47,749 bases of DNA, from the NCBI GenBank assembly GCA_903872565.1, contig CAIQLG010000127.1, forward strand, positions 1 through 47,749, in the 5' to 3' direction. The translations under genes were made by a program, and so were the position numbers. Under the pieces are notes generated by a model that had not been told where the DNA came from, did no database searches, and was given only the letters and a program-made list of their open reading frames with translations. The stretch is from an uncultured Lentisphaerota bacterium (lineage in GTDB: Bacteria > Verrucomicrobiota > Lentisphaeria > Victivallales > GWF2-50-93). Each line of letters opens with the position of its first letter. Within the stretch, counting starts at the first letter, position 1. Shown here in pieces: positions 7,548-15,665 of this stretch.

Positions 7548-8729
7548 ATGCCTAATGATAGTATAAGAAGAATTTTGACTGTCCCAAAACGGTCTTTTTT
7601 CCTTTTTGGGGCCAGGGGAACAGGCAAGAGTACTTGGCTCAAGCAAAAATTCCAAAATACGCTTTTTTTTGATTTGCTGAAGTCATCCCTATACCTTGAA
7701 CTGGTACAGAATCCATCCAGATTGGAAGCAATGGCCGGTTCTTTACCCGAAGGTTCATGGATTGTCATTGATGAGATTCAAAAAATACCTGAATTATTAA
7801 ATGAAGTCCATCGGCTGATTGAGGATAGGAAATGGAATTTTGCCTTAAGCGGTTCCTCTGCGAGAAAGCTGAAGAGAAAAGGTGTTGATCTGCTGGCTGG
7901 CAGGGCGTTGACCAGGAATTTCTTCCCTTTTTCCTTTGTTGAGATTGAAGATGTTTTTGATTTGAACATATCTCTGGAATGGGGGATGATGCCTTTGATC
8001 CAGACTTCAAGAGGCGAAGCCGCAGATCTGTTAAGTGCTTATGTTGACACCTATATAAAGGAGGAAATCAGGGAGGAAGGGATAATTAGAAAACTTTCCC
8101 CTTTCCTTAGGTTTTTGGGCGTAGCAGGGATCTTGAATGGACAAGTGATAAATTCCTTAAATATAGAGAGGGAAGCGGCCGTGCCAAGAAGCAATGTTGA
8201 CTCTTATTTTTCAATTCTTCAGGATACTCTTGTCGGAACTTTCCTCCCGGCCTACAGACCGAATCTGAAGGTCAGGGAACAAAGTCATCCCAAATTCTAC
8301 TGGTTCGATCCCGGTGTGGCAAGGGCGGCATCAGGATTTCTGTTCCAGCCTGTTGGCAGGCTATGGCTTGGTACGGCATTGGAAACGTTCATTTTCAATG
8401 AGTTGAGAATTTACAATCAGAGTAGCGGCAGGAATTTCCCGGTTTACTATTATAGAACTGCTGCAGGCTCTGAAATTGACTTTGTCATTGAGACTAGAAA
8501 AAAAAATCCCGATTCCAATCCACATGTTGTGTGCATTGAGATCAAATTGTCAGACAAATGGAAAAACGAGTGGGAAAAGGCTGTTCGATCCATTGCTGGG
8601 GAAAGCAATATAGAAGTGGACAGGATGATAGGAGTCTATACAGGTTCCCAGCGTTATGATTTCGGTAAGTTCCAGGTGATGCCTGTTATAGACTTTCTCA
8701 AAGATCTTCATGCTGGTAACATATATTGA
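7548..8729 (+). CDS. AAA ATPase with DUF4143 domain (ATPase 3)
   Basis: A 393 aa protein with Walker A LFGARGTGKSTWLK (about residues 19-32), Walker B IVIDEIQKIPELLNEVHRLI (about 72-91), and ALSGSSARKLKRKGVDLLAGR. The C-terminal DUF4143 region carries SEIDFVIETRKK followed by VCIEIKLSDKW, so the acidic residue and E-x-K of a PD-(D/E)xK-like fold are both present. It clearly resembles ATPase 1 in the shared DEV/IQKIP...LDEVHW/LNEVHR segment. It is followed by tandem hairpins that probably end its transcript. No toxin, transposase or restriction partner is adjacent, so its function is open. Confidence 0.86.
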   Translation: MPNDSIRRILTVPKRSFFLFGARGTGKSTWLKQKFQNTLFFDLLKSSLYLELVQNPSRLEAMAGSLPEGSWIVIDEIQKIPELLNEVHRLIEDRKWNFALSGSSARKLKRKGVDLLAGRALTRNFFPFSFVEIEDVFDLNISLEWGMMPLIQTSRGEAADLLSAYVDTYIKEEIREEGIIRKLSPFLRFLGVAGILNGQVINSLNIEREAAVPRSNVDSYFSILQDTLVGTFLPAYRPNLKVREQSHPKFYWFDPGVARAASGFLFQPVGRLWLGTALETFIFNELRIYNQSSGRNFPVYYYRTAAGSEIDFVIETRKKNPDSNPHVVCIEIKLSDKWKNEWEKAVRSIAGESNIEVDRMIGVYTGSQRYDFGKFQVMPVIDFLKDLHAGNIY

Positions 8730-8738
8730 AACAGCCAA

Positions 8739-8787
8739 GTAGCGCGGGGTATTACCCCGCAGCTTTTCTCGGGATGATATCCCGTTT
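8739..8787 (+). terminator. Tandem hairpins after ATPase 3; first is a GTAG hairpin
   Basis: Ten nucleotides after the ATPase 3 stop there is GTAG followed by a hairpin with arms CGCGGGGT/ACCCCGCA and loop ATT (8739-8761). A second hairpin CGGGAT/ATCCCG with loop GAT follows (8770-8784) and is trailed by TTT. The GC-rich stems with short U runs fit an intrinsic terminator. The first stem also follows the GTAG + 8-3-8 design of the repeats at 4504-4566, so it may be a dispersed element reused as a terminator. Confidence 0.6.
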
Positions 8788-8867
8788 AATGTTATACTTA
8801 ACTTCGTGCCATTCAACTGAAAGATACATCCGATGAGAAACAGCTGATCTTATGATGGAAGATATAA

Positions 8868-10286
8868 ATGCTTTTCAATAGTTACCCTTTCTTAATTCTA
8901 GTAATAATAACATTTTTAATTTATTACTGCCCATTGTTCAAGAATCAACAGGTTATGGTGCTGATCGCCGCAAGTGTTGTATTTTACGGTTATGGACAGC
9001 CATACTATCTTATTCTTCTTATTTTTTCCGCAACCATCAATGCCATTGCCAGTTATCTGGTACGCTATAGTAGAACACAATCCCGCAGGAAAGCCTCGGC
9101 AATTGCAGGTGTCGTACTCAACCTGGCAATACTGTTATTTTTCAAATACAACCATCTGTTGGACGGAATCGTATCTCCGTCACATGATTTTTTCTACTTC
9201 ATGGTAACCCTTCCCCTTCCGATAGGCATCTCATTCTATACATTCCAGGGCATCAGCCTTGTGGTTGATACATACAATCCAAACGATACTTACGATATAA
9301 AAATTGAAAAGAGATTTTCATTACATTTCAAAAACACATTCTTCTTCAAAGTATTCTTTCCGCAGCTAATTGCCGGTCCCATAGTAAAAGCACATCAGTT
9401 CTTTCCGCAGATATGCAGAAAATATTTCAAGGATATTAATGTTTCTCTCGTATTCAAGTCGCTTGTAGTTGGCTATTTCTTAAAATCGGTCATTGCTGAC
9501 AATCTCAAGGATCAGACATATTGGATTGCTTATCCATATTTTGAATTTCAGTCATCGGTCATTCTCGTAACAATGCTATTTGGATTCTCAATGCAGATAT
9601 TTGCTGATTTCGCGGGATATTCTTTGATAGCTATTGGAGTTGCTGCATTATTTGGATATAACCTTCCGGAAAATTTCAATTTTCCATATATATCTGCATC
9701 AGTTACTGAATTTTGGAGGAGATGGCACATATCTCTGTCATCCTGGCTGAAGGAGTATTTATATTTCAGCCTCGGAGGAAACAGGAAGGGAAATTTAAGG
9801 ACTTATCTCAATCTCATTATTGTCATGTTCCTTGGAGGATTATGGCATGGTGCTGCACTGAACTATGGAATTTGGGGATTATGGCATGGTGCCGGACTCA
9901 TGACAGAACGGGTGCTAACGCGCAGAACCAATCTGGAGAAGGGAGAAACAAGAATCCCTCTTCTTGCAATCAGGATGTTTCTTGTATTTGTTTTTGTCAG
10001 CTTGGGATGGCTCCTTTTCAAACTGACAAGCATGCGATATGCGTTAGATTATCTGCTAGCTATCTTTAAAAACATTTCAGTTCCGCACAACTATGCCTTG
10101 CTTCTCAAAATAGCGATATATTCATGTCCGGTGGTTTTATATCACATAATCTACCTGATCAAAATAGGTAAAATAGAACTTTATAATGCAGTTGTAAGAC
10201 ATGACCATGTAATTTATTCAATTATGATTGTACTTATTATCGTCAACGGGGGAATTCCTGGTGAATTTATATATTTCCAATTTTAA
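8868..10286 (+). CDS. MBOAT family O-acyltransferase (AlgI/DltB-like)
   Basis: A 472 aa multi-pass membrane protein that transfers acyl (commonly acetyl) groups across the membrane to exported polysaccharide. The first 60 residues form hydrophobic helices. The MBOAT core has IGISFYTFQGISLVVDTY (about 118-135), FPQLIAGPIV (about 164), FWRRWHISLSSWLKEYLYF (about 283-301) and the twin GGLWHGAALNYGIWGLWHGA (about 325-344) with the conserved His. It is the first gene of an operon with an SGNH-like partner, as in alginate- and cellulose-type acetylation systems. ATG 8868 follows a GGAAG ribosome site. The polymer target is presumably the glycan of this locus. Confidence 0.93.
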   Translation: MLFNSYPFLILVIITFLIYYCPLFKNQQVMVLIAASVVFYGYGQPYYLILLIFSATINAIASYLVRYSRTQSRRKASAIAGVVLNLAILLFFKYNHLLDGIVSPSHDFFYFMVTLPLPIGISFYTFQGISLVVDTYNPNDTYDIKIEKRFSLHFKNTFFFKVFFPQLIAGPIVKAHQFFPQICRKYFKDINVSLVFKSLVVGYFLKSVIADNLKDQTYWIAYPYFEFQSSVILVTMLFGFSMQIFADFAGYSLIAIGVAALFGYNLPENFNFPYISASVTEFWRRWHISLSSWLKEYLYFSLGGNRKGNLRTYLNLIIVMFLGGLWHGAALNYGIWGLWHGAGLMTERVLTRRTNLEKGETRIPLLAIRMFLVFVFVSLGWLLFKLTSMRYALDYLLAIFKNISVPHNYALLLKIAIYSCPVVLYHIIYLIKIGKIELYNAVVRHDHVIYSIMIVLIIVNGGIPGEFIYFQF

Positions 10287-11154
10287 AAATTACTATTTTA
10301 AAATTGCAACATTGATTATTGTCATGATTGCGACTTATAATATGGCTCTACTTGTCTGCCATCCCAGGATAACCACATTCCAGAGCCAATGGATTGCAAA
10401 CTATTCGAGGGCCGAAACTTATCTTTATAAAAATCCCAGGCCAAAAGTAATAATAGTAGGATCTTCAATGTCCGCAAGGCTTCATGACGATAAACTTGAC
10501 GGCGATGTCCATAATATGTCTTTTGGCGCTGGCTCTGTTCTCACTGGATTGGAAATAATTAAAAGATCCGAATATATGCCGAAACTTATTTGTGTGGAAA
10601 CAAATATTATAGAACGGGGGGCTAACGAAGGTATGATAAAATCTTTGTTCACGCCAGTTGTCTGGAGAATGAAGAAACATCTGATTGTCCTCCAATATAC
10701 ATATCAGCCTATGAATATCGTCCTGACCCTTGTGAACAGCCGTTTTGGACAACGATACGAGGAACAAAAGAATGAAAAGCCTAATGAAGGAGTGTTCAAG
10801 GTCGAGATTGCCAGGCATCTTGAAGCGGAAGGCAGAGTCGATGGGTTGAATAATTCCAAGGAGATTTGCGAAATCAAGGAGTTGATTGAATATTTTTGTT
10901 CCAGAGGAGTCAAGGTAATGTTTTTCCAGATGCCGGTATACAAAGATATAGCATCATCTGAGAGGTACCTACAGCGGAAAAAGATTTTAGGTCTAGCTTT
11001 TAACGATATGAACGTTGAATGGAGCCAAGCCGGGAATGATTGCGGAGGCAAGTATTTGACAGCAGATGGAATTCATCTAACTCCTAGAAGTGCAGGAGAG
11101 TTCACGAAAGAATTGAATCATACTATCGAAGAAATGTTACGCAAAACAAGATGA
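10261..11154 (+). CDS. Membrane-anchored SGNH/DltD-like O-acetylation partner
   Basis: One N-terminal membrane helix (FKIATLIIVMIATYNMALLV) precedes a periplasmic domain with SGNH-hydrolase landmarks. These are VGSSMSARL (nucleophile Ser block), MSFGAGS, and TADGIHLTPRSAG near the C terminus with the Asp-x-x-His pair. Such proteins complete the transfer of acetyl groups from MBOAT partners to the polysaccharide. GTG 10261 is preferred over the upstream ATG 10228 because it sits 6 nt after GGGGGAA and shortens the overlap with the MBOAT gene to 26 nt. The 3' end overlaps the next gene by ATGA. The substrate is not determinable. Confidence 0.75.
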   Translation: MNLYISNFKNYYFKIATLIIVMIATYNMALLVCHPRITTFQSQWIANYSRAETYLYKNPRPKVIIVGSSMSARLHDDKLDGDVHNMSFGAGSVLTGLEIIKRSEYMPKLICVETNIIERGANEGMIKSLFTPVVWRMKKHLIVLQYTYQPMNIVLTLVNSRFGQRYEEQKNEKPNEGVFKVEIARHLEAEGRVDGLNNSKEICEIKELIEYFCSRGVKVMFFQMPVYKDIASSERYLQRKKILGLAFNDMNVEWSQAGNDCGGKYLTADGIHLTPRSAGEFTKELNHTIEEMLRKTR

Positions 11155-12629
11155 AAAAAGTGCTAATATTCATTGTGGCTTATCACGCCGAGTCACATAT
11201 TGTTTCGGTTCTTGACAGGATCCCTAAGGGAATATGGGATTCCGAGAAGTATGTCTCGGAAATATTGATCATTGATGATGCATCCGCCGACCGTACGAAA
11301 CAGGTCTGCGACATGTACAAGGAGATACAGAGGAAATTCAACCTGAGGGTACTTCGAAATCCTGTCAACCAGGGATATGGGGGAAACCAGAAGATAGGAT
11401 ACCTATATGCCATAAAGAATGATTTTGACATAGTTGTCCTGCTCCACGGAGATGGTCAATATGCCCCAGAATACCTGTGCGGAATGATAGATCCTATAGC
11501 AGTAGAAGAGGCGGATTTTGTGATTGGTTCAAGGATGATCAACAAGTTCAACGCCTTGAGGGGGGGGATGCCGATATACAAATTCATAGGAAACAGGATA
11601 CTGACATCTCTACAGAATAGGATTATCAAGGCGAAATTGTCCGAATTTCACAGCGGGTACAGGGCCTATAGCGTGAATGCTTTGAAGTCCATACCCTTCC
11701 AATATAATTCAAATGATTTTGATTTTGATACGGACATCATTATCCAAATGGTGGACAACAAATATAGGATTAAAGAGATACCAATACCTACGTTCTACGG
11801 TGATGAGATTTGCTATGTCAATGGTTTTAAATATGCAAAAAATATCTTAAAGAATTCCATTATCTCAAGGCTTCAGTCTATTAATATCATATATGAGCCT
11901 AAATTCGACTATTCACATGGCAGTTTCACATATGAATCAAAAGTTGATTTTCCAAGCAGTCACAGCTATGCATTAAGAGAGATTAAGGATAAGTCGGTAG
12001 TTTTAGATCTCGGATCAGGGCCAGGACATGTTGCTGAAAAACTAAGGGACTCTGGTTGCGAGATTCACGGTGTCGACCTATGTGCTTTGCCTCCGCAGTC
12101 CAAGGCATACAGCTCATTTATCATTCATGATTTAAATAGGCCTTTGGCAGACTTGGAATTCAAATTTGAGCGACTTGATGCAATATTGACAATGGATATT
12201 ATTGAACACCTAGACTCTCCAGAGAATTTTCTGTCGGAGATAAGGAGTAACTTCAGCCGATATTCTCCAAAAGTCATACTGGTAACGGGAAATACGGCGT
12301 TCATATCGGAAAGATTATCGTTGATGTTTGGTTTTTTCAACTATGGTAAAAAAGGGATTCTTGACCTGACACATAAAAGATTGTTCACAATGAATTCCCT
12401 TAGCAGGATCTTAAGGATGACAGGATATGAAATCAATAAAATCGAAGGGATTCCTGTGCCTTTCCAACTTATATTCGGGAAGGGATGGATATCTGATACT
12501 TTGTCTATTATGAACAGGATACTGATATTTTTCAGCAAGGGTCTATTTGCATATCAGATTGCGGTTACTGCAATACCTCTGCCAACTGTTGACAGTCTTC
12601 TTGATGATGCAATAAAATCGGAAGCATGA
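11151..12629 (+). CDS. GT2 glycosyltransferase fused to class I SAM methyltransferase
   Basis: Residues 1-230 are a DPM1-like GT2 domain: nucleotide-binding LIIDDASADRT, GYGGNQKIGYLYA, metal-binding LLHGDGQY, and FHSGYRAYS. Residues about 270-450 are a Rossmann methyltransferase with motif I VLDLGSGPGHVAEKL, the acidic GVDLCAL, and DAILTMDIIEHLDSPENF. The fusion suggests that one protein transfers and methylates, or that a polyprenol-linked sugar is capped. The frame is uninterrupted over 492 aa, so it is a genuine fusion. It overlaps both neighbours by ATGA, implying translational coupling with the SGNH and GT-C genes. Confidence 0.88.
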   Translation: MKKVLIFIVAYHAESHIVSVLDRIPKGIWDSEKYVSEILIIDDASADRTKQVCDMYKEIQRKFNLRVLRNPVNQGYGGNQKIGYLYAIKNDFDIVVLLHGDGQYAPEYLCGMIDPIAVEEADFVIGSRMINKFNALRGGMPIYKFIGNRILTSLQNRIIKAKLSEFHSGYRAYSVNALKSIPFQYNSNDFDFDTDIIIQMVDNKYRIKEIPIPTFYGDEICYVNGFKYAKNILKNSIISRLQSINIIYEPKFDYSHGSFTYESKVDFPSSHSYALREIKDKSVVLDLGSGPGHVAEKLRDSGCEIHGVDLCALPPQSKAYSSFIIHDLNRPLADLEFKFERLDAILTMDIIEHLDSPENFLSEIRSNFSRYSPKVILVTGNTAFISERLSLMFGFFNYGKKGILDLTHKRLFTMNSLSRILRMTGYEINKIEGIPVPFQLIFGKGWISDTLSIMNRILIFFSKGLFAYQIAVTAIPLPTVDSLLDDAIKSEA

Positions 12630-14062
12630 AAACTTTAGATACATCCAGGTGGAAGACTTCAATAAGTGGATATTTTCCATTTATAATTTATTTTGTTTAT
12701 TTTTCTGCTTCTCTATATCTCCTTTATATTGCCAGAAATAATCAACTTATGGGAATGCCGGTCGAAGGAACAGACCAGCTTTCAATGATTCAAGCCGCAG
12801 TTAAAATTTATGAAGGGCATTGGCTGCCAGAGGGATACAAGTATTCCCCGATATACACGACGTTTCTTTCAATTCTTGTTCTTTTGAGCAAAGGGGATCT
12901 CATTATTATGAGAATCCTGCAAGCTGCGGTCTGTTCCTTCATTCCAGTAATGATTTATAAGCTGACTATGAAAATGGATTTTGACAGGGAAACTGCGCAG
13001 ATATCGTCACTGGTATATTTATTTTATGGTCCGGCAATGCTGATATCACTCGATTTTCTGAGGGCTGGGCCACTGGCTCTTTGTTCCATAATGTTTGTCT
13101 ATTTCTTCATATGTTCATTAAAAGAAGATAGTCACATATATTGCTTGGTGACAGGTATTTTTGGAGGGATTTGCATATTGGGAAGGGAGAATTTCATCCC
13201 AGTAGTAATTGTATCATCTTCAATATTCATAATTGCAAGATATAAAATAAAACTCCTTCAATATAAGAAGAAAATAGCCTTATATGCATTTGGGGTATTA
13301 ATTGCCGTATCTCCTGTCTCGACGTATAATCTTGTAAAATATGGGAACCCGGCCATTCTTCCAGGAAATTTCAGCAATGTCATGAAGTTTTATCACGGGA
13401 AGCCCTCTAACAAGGTCGATTCTTATTCGTTGCCGCTCAGGGCAATTGAGAAAGTCCCTTCACAGGCATATAAATTCATATCATCGTATGAAATGCCGAA
13501 CAGCCTTTCATTCTATGCTCACAGAGACATTATTGATTTTCTTTGGGTATTTATTATTCCATTCAACTTAATAATACTTCTTGCTGTTGCAGGGACTTTA
13601 TTATATAGACAGAATTATTATGTGGTTACAACGGCATTTTTCTGCGTCCTGTACGGTGGGTCAATGTTGTTTTTCGAGATGTTCTACAGGTTCAGGATAC
13701 CTGCAGTTCCAGTTTTGGTGGTACTATCTGGCATTGGAATCAAAGGATTATTAGAAAATAAGTCCAGAAATTTAAGAATTGCACTGTTTTTTCCCATGTT
13801 CGCCATGTTTCTTCTTACCTATACAGCCCCTGATAAATTGAGGACAAAAGAGGAGAGGAAAAGCGTTGTAGCAGTGCTGATCATGAATGGCTACTATTAT
13901 AAGGCTGAAAAGAGCATAGACAAATTGCTTGAAGAATCCGTGGATTCAAGGATGCAGATACAATTATTGATCAATGCGCTAAATAATGATGGACAGAATG
14001 TAAGGGCTCGTGAGATTGAAAGCAAATATGGATCAATGTTATTTGAAAATTCCAGGAATTAG
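12626..14062 (+). CDS. GT-C/GT39-like integral membrane glycosyltransferase
   Basis: A 478 aa protein with roughly 10-11 hydrophobic segments. The N terminus has one helix, then a periplasmic loop with the acidic EGTDQLSMIQAAVKIYEGHW and YSPIYTTFLSILVLL, the layout of polyprenyl-phosphate-sugar-dependent GT-C enzymes. A soluble C-terminal tail of about 70 residues (KAEKSIDKLLEES...) looks helical and possibly TPR-like. It is the last gene of the 8868-14062 operon and overlaps the fusion gene by ATGA. It probably adds a lipid-linked sugar to the exported glycan. The sugar-lipid donor could be made by the GT2 domain encoded just upstream. That pairing is inference. Confidence 0.75.
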   Translation: MKTLDTSRWKTSISGYFPFIIYFVYFSASLYLLYIARNNQLMGMPVEGTDQLSMIQAAVKIYEGHWLPEGYKYSPIYTTFLSILVLLSKGDLIIMRILQAAVCSFIPVMIYKLTMKMDFDRETAQISSLVYLFYGPAMLISLDFLRAGPLALCSIMFVYFFICSLKEDSHIYCLVTGIFGGICILGRENFIPVVIVSSSIFIIARYKIKLLQYKKKIALYAFGVLIAVSPVSTYNLVKYGNPAILPGNFSNVMKFYHGKPSNKVDSYSLPLRAIEKVPSQAYKFISSYEMPNSLSFYAHRDIIDFLWVFIIPFNLIILLAVAGTLLYRQNYYVVTTAFFCVLYGGSMLFFEMFYRFRIPAVPVLVVLSGIGIKGLLENKSRNLRIALFFPMFAMFLLTYTAPDKLRTKEERKSVVAVLIMNGYYYKAEKSIDKLLEESVDSRMQIQLLINALNNDGQNVRAREIESKYGSMLFENSRN

Positions 14063-14115
14063 GGACTTTTAAATAATAAGTGCTACAATTTGGCACTTAT
14101 TATATAACAGTCCCT
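14061..14115. repeat. Nested inverted repeat after the MBOAT operon
   Basis: An 11-bp perfect stem (ATAATAAGTGC at 14073-14083, GCACTTATTAT at 14093-14103) with a 9-nt loop is enclosed by an outer 7-bp stem (AGGGACT 14061-14067, AGTCCCT 14109-14115). It starts inside the stop codon of the GT-C gene. It could end the operon's transcript or protect its 3' end, but there is no T run, so a classical terminator is not shown. Confidence 0.6.
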
Positions 14116-14245
14116 TAGTCCTGAAAACTATTGCTATTAATAAATAAAATATATTCCAAATGAGGTATTTGTCAAATATCCGTCTCGCATGCCTATAAGT
14201 AGCAACATCCGATCTTCAGTAATAATAATAAAGATTCATGTAGAC

Positions 14246-14293
14246 TTGTCTTGCAAAAACACACGTATATAATATAGTAAGATACGTATATAA
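14246..14293 (+). promoter_or_regulatory. Promoter and paired operator-like repeats of antitoxin operon
   Basis: A -35-like TTGTCT (14246-14251) and a consensus -10 TATAAT (14268-14273) are separated by 16 nt, just upstream of the antitoxin gene. The 10-mer ACGTATATAA occurs exactly twice, at 14263-14272 and 14284-14293, 21 bp apart (two helical turns). The first copy covers the -10 box. Ribbon-helix-helix antitoxins usually bind such repeated sites to repress their own operon, so these are good candidate operators. Binding is inferred. Confidence 0.6.
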
Positions 14294-14301
14294 AGGGAAA
14301 C

Positions 14302-14523
14302 ATGAAAAATAAATTGACAGTTACCATTGAAAGGGATCTTATTCCGAAGGCCAAGGCCTATGCAAAACTGCATGGAACCTCATTGTCTGAAATCATAGAG
14401 GAGACTTTTAAAAAACTTCCTAGAAGAAAGGGAGCTTCTTTTTCTGGCAGGTGGAGAGGAAAATTCACTGTTGTTCTGAAAAATGAGCACAGATTTAGAA
14501 AACTTTCCGAAAAATATCTATGA
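14302..14523 (+). CDS. DUF6364-like ribbon-helix-helix antitoxin
   Basis: A 73 aa protein starting MKNKLTVTIERDLIPKAKAY, then HGTSLSEIIEETFKKL: a beta strand followed by two helices, as in RHH DNA-binding antitoxins of the DUF6364 type. The C-terminal half is basic and would wrap the toxin. The ATG follows a strong AAAGGG. It overlaps the downstream PIN gene by ATGA, the usual antitoxin-toxin coupling. It probably represses its own promoter through the two ACGTATATAA sites and neutralises the PIN toxin. Confidence 0.8.
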   Translation: MKNKLTVTIERDLIPKAKAYAKLHGTSLSEIIEETFKKLPRRKGASFSGRWRGKFTVVLKNEHRFRKLSEKYL

Positions 14524-14939
14524 AAATATTTATTGATACTGACATATTAATTGATGTAGCCCTTGACAGGACGCCTTTCTCAAACGACGCTTCGCTTCTC
14601 CTTGACAAGCTTGAAATGAAACAAGCTGATGGCTTTATAGCATGGCATTCACTTTCAAATTTATATTATATTTGCTCGTCTTCCATTCACGACAAGAAAC
14701 TGAAGGAATATATTAAAGAGCTTTTGTCTTTTGTTTCAGTATCTGAAACAACGACTAAAGACGCAATCTATGCATTGGGTCTAAATGTCGGTGATTTTGA
14801 GGATGCCATGCAGATTTCTGCTGCAATATCATGTAAGGCCGACTTCGTTGTCACAAGAAACATACGAGATTTCAAGCACTCCCCAGTTCCACCCTGCCTC
14901 CCAGGCGAGATCATAAGGATTATAGATAAGGATTCATAA
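14520..14939 (+). CDS. PIN-domain ribonuclease toxin (VapC-like)
   Basis: A 139 aa PIN protein beginning MKIFIDTDILIDVALDR, with Asp6 as the first metal-binding acid. Later acids are in GDFEDAMQISAA (about 91-102) and VVTRNIRDFKHS (about 111-122). The second acidic position, usually Glu, appears as Asn in WHSLSNLYYI, as in the PIN_3-type subfamily. PIN toxins cleave RNA with Mg2+ and are held inactive by their antitoxin. It overlaps the antitoxin by four bases. Its stop codon overlaps the start of the next gene (TAATG), extending the coupled unit to three genes. Confidence 0.85.
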   Translation: MKIFIDTDILIDVALDRTPFSNDASLLLDKLEMKQADGFIAWHSLSNLYYICSSSIHDKKLKEYIKELLSFVSVSETTTKDAIYALGLNVGDFEDAMQISAAISCKADFVVTRNIRDFKHSPVPPCLPGEIIRIIDKDS

Positions 14940-15616
14940 TGACGGATGACAGTAATGAAAAAATACGAGTAATTGCCGATGACAGGGAAAGAAATTCCGG
15001 GGTAATTCAGTGTTTTGAGAACAGGCCTGAACTTAGCCTCGAAATAGAAAGGCTTCCAGTTGGAGATTATGTTGTAAACAACAAGTATGTCTTTGAAAGG
15101 AAAACTCTGAAAGATTTTGTGATTTCAATTTTTGACGGCAGAATTTTCAGACAGACCTCCGCAATGCTATGCTCCGACTATCAGCCAATTATCGTCCTCG
15201 AAGGTGGGATGAAACAGATTGAAGGCATGAATGTGAGGCGTTCTGCCATTCAGGGTGCGTTAATTCATGTTTCAATAAACCTCGGGATACCTGTCCTGCG
15301 TGCTATTGATTGCCAAGAATCTGCCGAGTTGATTCTGCAAGTGGCAAGGAAAGACCAAAACATTTCGGATGGAAGTGTAACAAGACATGGAAGACGACCT
15401 AAAGGGAAAAAAAGAAGTCAGCTTCTAATCCTTCAAGGGATTCCAGGCATAGGAAGGAAGAAAGCCTTCGCATTGATAGACAAATTCGGTTCTGTCGAAA
15501 AAGTTGTAAGTTCAAGCTATGAGGAACTGCTAGCCGTTAATGGCATTGGCGAAAAACTTGCGGATCAGATACGGTTTATTGTCAGTGAAAATAGGACATA
15601 CAAGTATGGCCTGTAA
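14939..15616 (+). CDS. ERCC4/XPF-type nuclease with helix-hairpin-helix domain
   Basis: A 225 aa protein with the XPF/MUS81 nuclease core: VIADDRERNSG (Asp14, Asp15, Arg16, Glu17), GDYVV (Gly42, Asp43) and ERKTLKDF (Glu53, Arg54, Lys55, Asp59), the full GD-ERKxxxD motif. Residues about 160-218 form tandem helix-hairpin-helix motifs (LQGIPGIGRKKAFALI and AVNGIGEKLADQI), a structure-specific DNA-binding module. The family cuts branched DNA and is best known from archaea and eukaryotes. There is no helicase domain here. The ATG overlaps the PIN toxin stop by one base, so its translation is coupled to the toxin-antitoxin pair, which is unusual. Confidence 0.88.
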   Translation: MTDDSNEKIRVIADDRERNSGVIQCFENRPELSLEIERLPVGDYVVNNKYVFERKTLKDFVISIFDGRIFRQTSAMLCSDYQPIIVLEGGMKQIEGMNVRRSAIQGALIHVSINLGIPVLRAIDCQESAELILQVARKDQNISDGSVTRHGRRPKGKKRSQLLILQGIPGIGRKKAFALIDKFGSVEKVVSSSYEELLAVNGIGEKLADQIRFIVSENRTYKYGL

Positions 15617-15665
15617 ATGTCATTAGATATGACAAAATAGACCATAAACTGATAGGTAATTTATC

